From Icerya purchasi (lineage: Eukaryota > Arthropoda > Insecta > Hemiptera > Monophlebidae): 64,000 bases of DNA. Within the stretch, counting starts at the first letter, position 1. Each line of letters begins with the position of its first letter. The stretch spans positions 35,041,183 to 35,105,182 of the forward strand of contig CM077116.1 of assembly GCA_039619475.1 (NCBI GenBank). Reading direction: 5' to 3'. Below, one piece after another: positions 59,026 to 64,000 of the stretch. The translations under genes were made by a program, and so were the position numbers. Below the pieces are notes generated by a model. That model saw only the letters and a program-made list of their open reading frames with translations. It was not told where the DNA came from and ran no database searches.

Positions 59026-59594
59026 CAGGTAAGGAAATAGAATTGGAAGAAAGAATAAAAATAGAATACGGGCTGAGGGAAAACTATTTCTATTTCGCCG
59101 TTAGCTAAAACAAAGATGGGGGAGCAAACAGACAAATACATTATAATAACTCAGTTATTAAATAAAATGCCTAAAGAAATAATAGAGGAGGAAAAAATTT
59201 GGGTGAAAAAAAAGAAAATAAAGGGAATGTTGAAAGAAAAAAGGGAAATATAGGAACACAATAATAAGCATTAAATAAGAGAAGAGGGTACGGAAATAGT
59301 GATAAGCAAAAGTGAAAAAAAGGGAAAGGGAAAGGAACGGAACAAAATAAGTAAATAAAATAATAAAAAATAAAATAAATAATAGGTATTAGTTAAAGCT
59401 AAGTTAGAAATAAGTAAAAATAGGATAAGTTTGTAATAAAATATTTGCGCGGCGATAAAATTGTATATAGTATACAAGTAGTATAATGTAGGCATATTTA
59501 GATGTAAGAAAACTCGTCGATAATATAGCTTGACGAGGAAATGTGTAAATATTAATAAATATCGATATATTTTCAAAAAAAAAAAAAAAAGTAA

Positions 59595-60045
59595 ATAAAT
59601 GTAAGGATTCCTAAAACTTGGAATAATTACCGGTCGATAAAACGGATTTCTGAACACCCTTTAAACAATTATCATAAAAATCAGATTTTAACGTATGCAT
59701 TTTACTAGTTTTTACTTACGAATGCCAAACACTAAATACAACAATTATTAATAAGCTTAAGAAAACGCAGGATGCATTAGAAAGATTAATGTCGTAAAAA
59801 CAATGAAACATATTTTAAAGAATAATGTTGACGTAGTAGGTTACGTTGGAAAAATAAAATGGAAATGGATCGGTTAAATAACAAAATTAAACAAGTTCAG
59901 TTTGATGCGCTGACGATTCCGTATGTTTAAGGTAACGATAATTATAATTTACATTTACATCATACTAAATTTAAAACAAAAGAAATCTGTTTTTTCGCGC
60001 CGCAAAGAGGGAGAAACATGTAAATTTTGAAATTGCAGCCATCTT
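59595..60045. other. AT-rich spacer
   Basis: No gene or repeat recognised. Confidence 0.5.
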
Positions 60046-60048
60046 CGA

Positions 60049-60475
60049 ACATTTCGTTACAAAACAAAATACGGTTTCGTTCCCGACAAATAGCGATCTC
60101 TTCGACGATATAATATCACATGCTCGGGGGGAAAAAAGTTTTTTTTTCCAAACGAGCTTTCGGCACCCTCGGGGCCTAATTTTAAAGTTGGAAACTCGAA
60201 TATTCCAAACTACGGAAATATACGGGGATGCGTATATTTTTATCCTTGTTCAAAATTTTTAATTATGATACTCGCGGCGCTAAGGGGAGCGGACACGTCA
60301 TTTTTCGCACTTTTTTGAACTTTTCGTCAACTTGGAAAGTTTCGTTAAAGAAATGAAATGCGGTTCCGTTTCCGACAATCAGCGATCTTCCTAACGCTCG
60401 GGAAAAAAATATTGTTTTCAATTGGGCGCCCCGAGGGTCTAACCCGGCGCAAGTACAATTTTTATAAAAAGAGAA
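60049..60475 (+). repeat. diverged direct duplication of a ~150-bp unit
   Basis: Unit 1 (about 60049-60205) and unit 2 (about 60340-60475) share, in order: CATTTCGTTA/GTTTCGTTA, ACGGTTTCGTT-CCGACAA-AGCGATCT against GCGGTTCCGTTTCCGACAATCAGCGATCT, GCTCGGG followed by A-rich sequence, and a CCTCGGGGCCTAA / CCCGAGGGTCTAA block. GC-richer than the surroundings. No coding frame recognised. Confidence 0.65.
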
Positions 60476-60479
60476 TTTT

Positions 60480-61225
60480 TTTCAAAATAAAAAAAAAAAC
60501 AAAGAAAATAAACAATAATTTGCTTGAAAAGATTTTTTTTTAAATGCCATCAGTTCGTTTCGTTGATCAAATAACCTCGAATCTGCCGCTTAAACGCAAA
60601 AATTTAATTTAAATAATCCTCCGCTGAATTTATTCAAAGTCAGAACGTCTACAGTTCGACCCTCCCAATGTTACGATTTTTCTTTACACGAATATAATGC
60701 TCTATTTTTATTTCGATACTAACGAGGGCAGTATATCGCACAATTTAATAAGGAAGCTCTAGACTTCTCTTTGTCATTAAATGAAGCATAGATGGTAGAA
60801 CAAAGAAACTTTCTAAATGGAAAACTGTCTTTTCGCCAAATCACTTTAATAATCTAAAACTTCAAAACTTATCGTCATGCCGACCATAAGCAGCGGTTAT
60901 TATGTAATTTTTCAGCCTGACAACTGGGTCTACCAAAAATTTATAGATCCTATTAATCATGCCTCGTTCGCTAGCGAACCACCGTAGTTTAAAGATACCT
61001 AAATTCGACACGGCATTCTCGTTAGATGTAAGTTTACCAAGCCTGTTCACTTATCCTACCCCGGAACATCCTGTTTATATTACAAAATCTGCTTTCTCCG
61101 TTTAAAATGTGTAATCTGATCTAATCCGTTACAATAATAGTCACGGTTGTCAAACGGTGACAAAGTTAAAAAGGGAAACTAAAGTAACCAACACGACAAG
61201 ATAATTTTCTTTTTGGAATTTTCTT
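60480..61225. other. AT-rich spacer
   Basis: No gene or repeat recognised. Confidence 0.5.
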
Positions 61226-61231
61226 TTACAA

Positions 61232-61684
61232 GTATCAGTGGCGAATTTGCCATTTTGCCTCTATACGCGTAGTCCATTATCGGTGAAAAGTTAGTTTAAA
61301 TAAAATAATGTTTAAAAAAATTACAAATAATTTCAAGAAATGTATGAAGAAACTTAACTATTAGAATAAAAAGAAAAAAAATTGTAACGTAAATCAGAAT
61401 TTTTCCAAAATCTTGTTCACCGCATTTAGAACTCCTTCCGCCCTTAACTTTTTTTTTAAGTTTCTACGTAACGATAATATTCAGTTTATTCGTTCTTCAA
61501 CGTAATATGTGAATAGCGAAAAATTTTAAAATATAATTACAGATTTTTTTTTTTTTTTGTAGATGAAATTAAGGCAGTTTTATAAATTAACTTTTTTTTT
61601 CATATAATGTTCGCTGATGAAGGATTATCTTCATAACCCCCCCCCCCCTCGAGCATAACGAAACTGTAAATACGCCACTGATAC
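61232..61684. mobile_element. MITE-like element with inverted ends
   Basis: GTATCAGTGGCGAATTTGCC at 61232 and the complement of GTATCAGTGGCGTATTTAC at 61666-61684 form inverted ends, the outermost 12 bp perfect. CAGTGGCG is a common style of hAT end. Length ~450 bp with no coding frame and a C-run near 61637-61648. No 8-bp duplication could be matched, so class remains tentative. Confidence 0.6.
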
Positions 61685-61689
61685 GTCTA

Positions 61690-62005
61690 TCTAATGGGCT
61701 GTTTAGAAAATTGTAAAAAATCAACAATAATTTAAAGAGACTTTGTTCGTTACCAGTTAATTTATAAAAAGTAATTATAACACAAATGTAATAAATAAAT
61801 ATAATCTGAAAAAAATTACTTCGAAAAATTTGACGAGTCTAATGATCTACATTTGCTGTAAAATTATCTCTAAGTAGTAAGAGCCTCCTTTTTTACTTGT
61901 TCAATGTCTCTAAGGATAATAATGATTTTTTTTATGTCGTAATGATACTTCAGTTTATATGCAAACCTTTCAATGTAAAACCTATTTTAAATTTAATTAA
62001 ATATT
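61690..62005. other. AT-rich spacer
   Basis: No gene recognised. Confidence 0.5.
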
Positions 62006-62009
62006 TTTT

Positions 62010-62635
62010 TTGGCGGAGCAAGAACCGCGACGATACAAGATTGCCCGCCTGAAGTACTTATGACACCTCATGAAGCTAAAATGGTGATAAGCAACACAGT
62101 CAAAACCTACTGGAACACCCTTTGGCTCCAAACGCCGAGCAAACTCCACGAGTTTAGAAAAGATACCTACGAAAACATGCCAACTCTCAGTAGACACGAG
62201 CAGTGTGTCCTAACTCGTATCCGCATTGGACACACAAACTTGACTCATTCGTTCCTCATATCTAAAAAACCGCCCAACCTGTGTCAACGCTGCAACATGC
62301 CTATATCGGTGAGGCATCTTTTGATCGAGTGTAATCACTACCAGCAGGCCAGACAACAAGCGGTTATTACCAACGGCCTTCCAGAGATGTTTTCGGACGC
62401 CGAGAAGTGTAAAAAAATCGTAGCCTTCCTCAAAGACATCTCAGTATTCCAACTGATCTAACTTTCTCAGCCTTCAGCTGACTTTTTTGATTATTTTTTG
62501 TTTCGCGCATTTTCAAATATTCAATACAAAATTGTTATAATTATCCGTAAAACCGTAGTCGCTAATGACCTTGTAGTCCAAAAGCGACTTGTAAATACAA
62601 TAAATAAATATAAATAAATAAAATAAACATTTTTT
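62010..62635 (+). pseudogene. I-like LINE ORF2 C-terminal fragment with 3' UTR
   Basis: The plus frame ending at 62461 (open from about 62060) has WNTLWLQTPSKLHEF, LTRIRIGHTNLTHSFLI, then CQRCNMPISVRHLLIEC and AFLKDISVFQLI, a complete post-RNase-H C-terminus. The 3' UTR runs to an AAATAAATAAAT-type tail at about 62600-62630. The coding part is GC-richer and unbroken, so this 5'-truncated copy is relatively young. RT and RNase H are absent. Confidence 0.78.
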
Positions 62636-62639
62636 TGTC

Positions 62640-64000
62640 GCCACAATACGTATTCTTATGCTCTCATACCCGAACGAAATATTTAAATAATTTTTCGATT
62701 GAACGCTACATTTTAATAAATCAATTTCATAATCGCCACCTATAATAAATTCTTGTTTCTTACCTATCTTGCTTATAAAAAGATTTGCATACATTACCGA
62801 TATGTTTCGCATGAAAGTTTGGATTTAAACCTATTATTAACGAAAATAATGATTCCTCCACTAAATACTTGTCTGGGTTTTCATTGGCAGCCTTATTACA
62901 CACGAAACACATTACCGCAATGCATTTACATTAATTAGCAGTAAAACCCGACGTACAAAATGTAAAAAATCTTCAATTAATAAATAAAAAAAGAAATAAA
63001 AAGAAAAGAAAAAACAAAGAAAAAAATAAAACACATAAAAATGCTAGAAGTCATTCCCCGGAATATACAAAAGGAAAATGAACTAGGATTGTGGAAGTGC
63101 TAAATAAAAATGTGATCAATGGTTTTAAGAATAGACTATAAACAATTATTTGCTTTATTTATCTTTCGTATTATTTTACGGTAGATAGTTATCACCGATG
63201 GGACCTACAATTTATTTAAAAAGAAATATATATATATTGTTAAGAATTTCGATGTTACGAACTTCGTCTAGCAGTTCGGGGCCAGTGTTACCGTGTTTTT
63301 TCTCGACTCAATTGATACGAGTTCCTACGAATTTCACGTTTCTTTTTCTTTTCCTATTACGGGCGTCAGTGACATTTGCGGTGTCACACCTCGAGCGAAC
63401 TAATGAATTGGTTTTCTACATCATTTCCTCTGTACCCCGGAAAAAAAGAAACAAATACAAACTCTCTCCCGCACGAAAGATCGCACTATAGTCACGGACC
63501 ACCTGTTCAGTTAGAAACGAAATGTATCCAAAAACGCAGCGGCGTGCCAACGTTTCACAACCAGGAAGGGCAAAAACATAAATCATCCCTACACATAGAG
63601 AGGCCTATACACATTCACACATGCACCTACCTATTTGAAAAACGACAGTTACTAGTAATGTGCTTCATCCAAATCTACATAATTAACGATATTTGCTGCA
63701 ATAAATATTATATCTGCAAATTTCGTATTGTAAGAAATGATGTATAATGAAAAAGCATATATAATAAAAATAAAAAATGAAAGGCGAATTAATAAAAAAA
63801 GAACGCAGCTTTCTTTTTTGTCACTACTGATAATATTTTACATAAATAAGAAGAGGCTTTAATTATGAAGTGAAATAAAAACACTTCCCTTTCTTACTCT
63901 AAATGATTTTCTCTTATCGAATTTTTATTTTTTTCCAGTATCTGAAATTTCTCGTTTTTGTTTTCTCGGTTCAGTGGGGCCATTTTGTTTTATTTTTGCC
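62640..64000. other. AT-rich spacer to window end
   Basis: No gene supported. Overlapping plus frames at 63198-63491 and 63376-63747 lie in slightly GC-richer sequence but match no family I recognise. Confidence 0.4.

Larger units (their letters stand above)
57455..59591 (+). mobile_element. decayed LINE with nested insertion
   Basis: Plus-strand RT landmarks occur in order but in several frames: LIDYNKTVDSV (motif A, near 57483), GVRRGNLLSSNFFNSVLEEIF (motif B region, near 57650), FADDIAIVCS (motif C, near 58042), INVSKTKAMVYYE, then after the insertion YKYLGVMVDQHLRWDGH (58663 on), YALVESKIRYGIQAW-like sequence, and a KMGEQTDKYI tail near 59113. A poly(A) of 16 at 59575-59590 closes it. 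The RT motifs resemble RTE/CR1-type elements. The 5' edge is unknown. Confidence 0.75.

Noticed and set aside
59271..59657. 128-codon hydrophobic minus-strand frame
   Set aside because: It is the complement of an A-rich LINE 3' UTR and spacer; the Phe/Leu/Tyr content follows from base composition.
63198..63747. Two overlapping plus-strand frames near the window end
   Set aside because: No recognisable domain, no conserved start or splice context visible, and they overlap each other in different frames.

Overview
This 64 kb window is AT-rich nuclear DNA from an animal, almost certainly an arthropod and most likely an insect. The basis is the mixture of Jockey-, R1-, I- and RTE-like non-LTR retrotransposons, a hAT transposon, tRNA-derived SINE heads, short A/T microsatellites and long non-coding spacers. 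A hemipteran with a large genome is a guess from the repeat mix, not something the sequence proves. There are no operons, rRNAs, CRISPR arrays or prokaryotic signals.

Only one region looks like a host gene: a 493-codon open frame on the minus strand at 5415-6896. Its C-terminal ~200 residues match the SENP8/DEN1 (NEDD8-specific) branch of the Ulp1 cysteine proteases. The catalytic His, Asp and Gln positions are kept, but the catalytic Cys is Ser. A ~300-residue low-complexity N-terminal region precedes the domain. It is the best candidate here for something undescribed: a probable pseudoprotease.

The rest is mainly mobile DNA. From left to right: RTE-like, Jockey-like, R1-like and I-like minus-strand LINE remnants (1.2-4.0 kb); the SENP8-like gene; a 0.6 kb inverted repeat (7.2-7.8 kb); a candidate SINE (9.2 kb); a truncated Jockey copy with an 11-bp target duplication (9.5-10.5 kb); an I-like element ending in (TAA)n with one frameshift (11.5-14.5 kb); a hAT element with terminal inverted repeats and a perfect 8-bp duplication, invaded by a LINE fragment (18.1-20.8 kb); dispersed repeats and tRNA-like SINE heads (21-30 kb); an I-like fragment (31.3-32.6 kb) next to a nearly full-length but broken I-like element (32.7-38.55 kb); hairpins; several short LINE 3' tips (39.9-49.5 kb); an apparently intact full-length LINE with EN, RT and RNase H domains (50.04-55.6 kb); a decayed LINE carrying a second LINE inside it (57.4-59.6 kb); a duplicated GC-rich unit (60.0-60.5 kb); a MITE-like element (61.2-61.7 kb); and a final LINE 3' fragment (62.0-62.6 kb).

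The elements work independently. The autonomous LINEs pair an RNA-binding ORF1 with an ORF2 carrying endonuclease and reverse transcriptase, and the 5'-truncated tips are products of that machinery. Nested insertions and target duplications give relative ages: hAT older than its LINE insert, and the 57.4-59.6 kb LINE older than the tip at 58.2 kb. The ORF2 at 50.1-53.9 kb is the least decayed and therefore probably the youngest.
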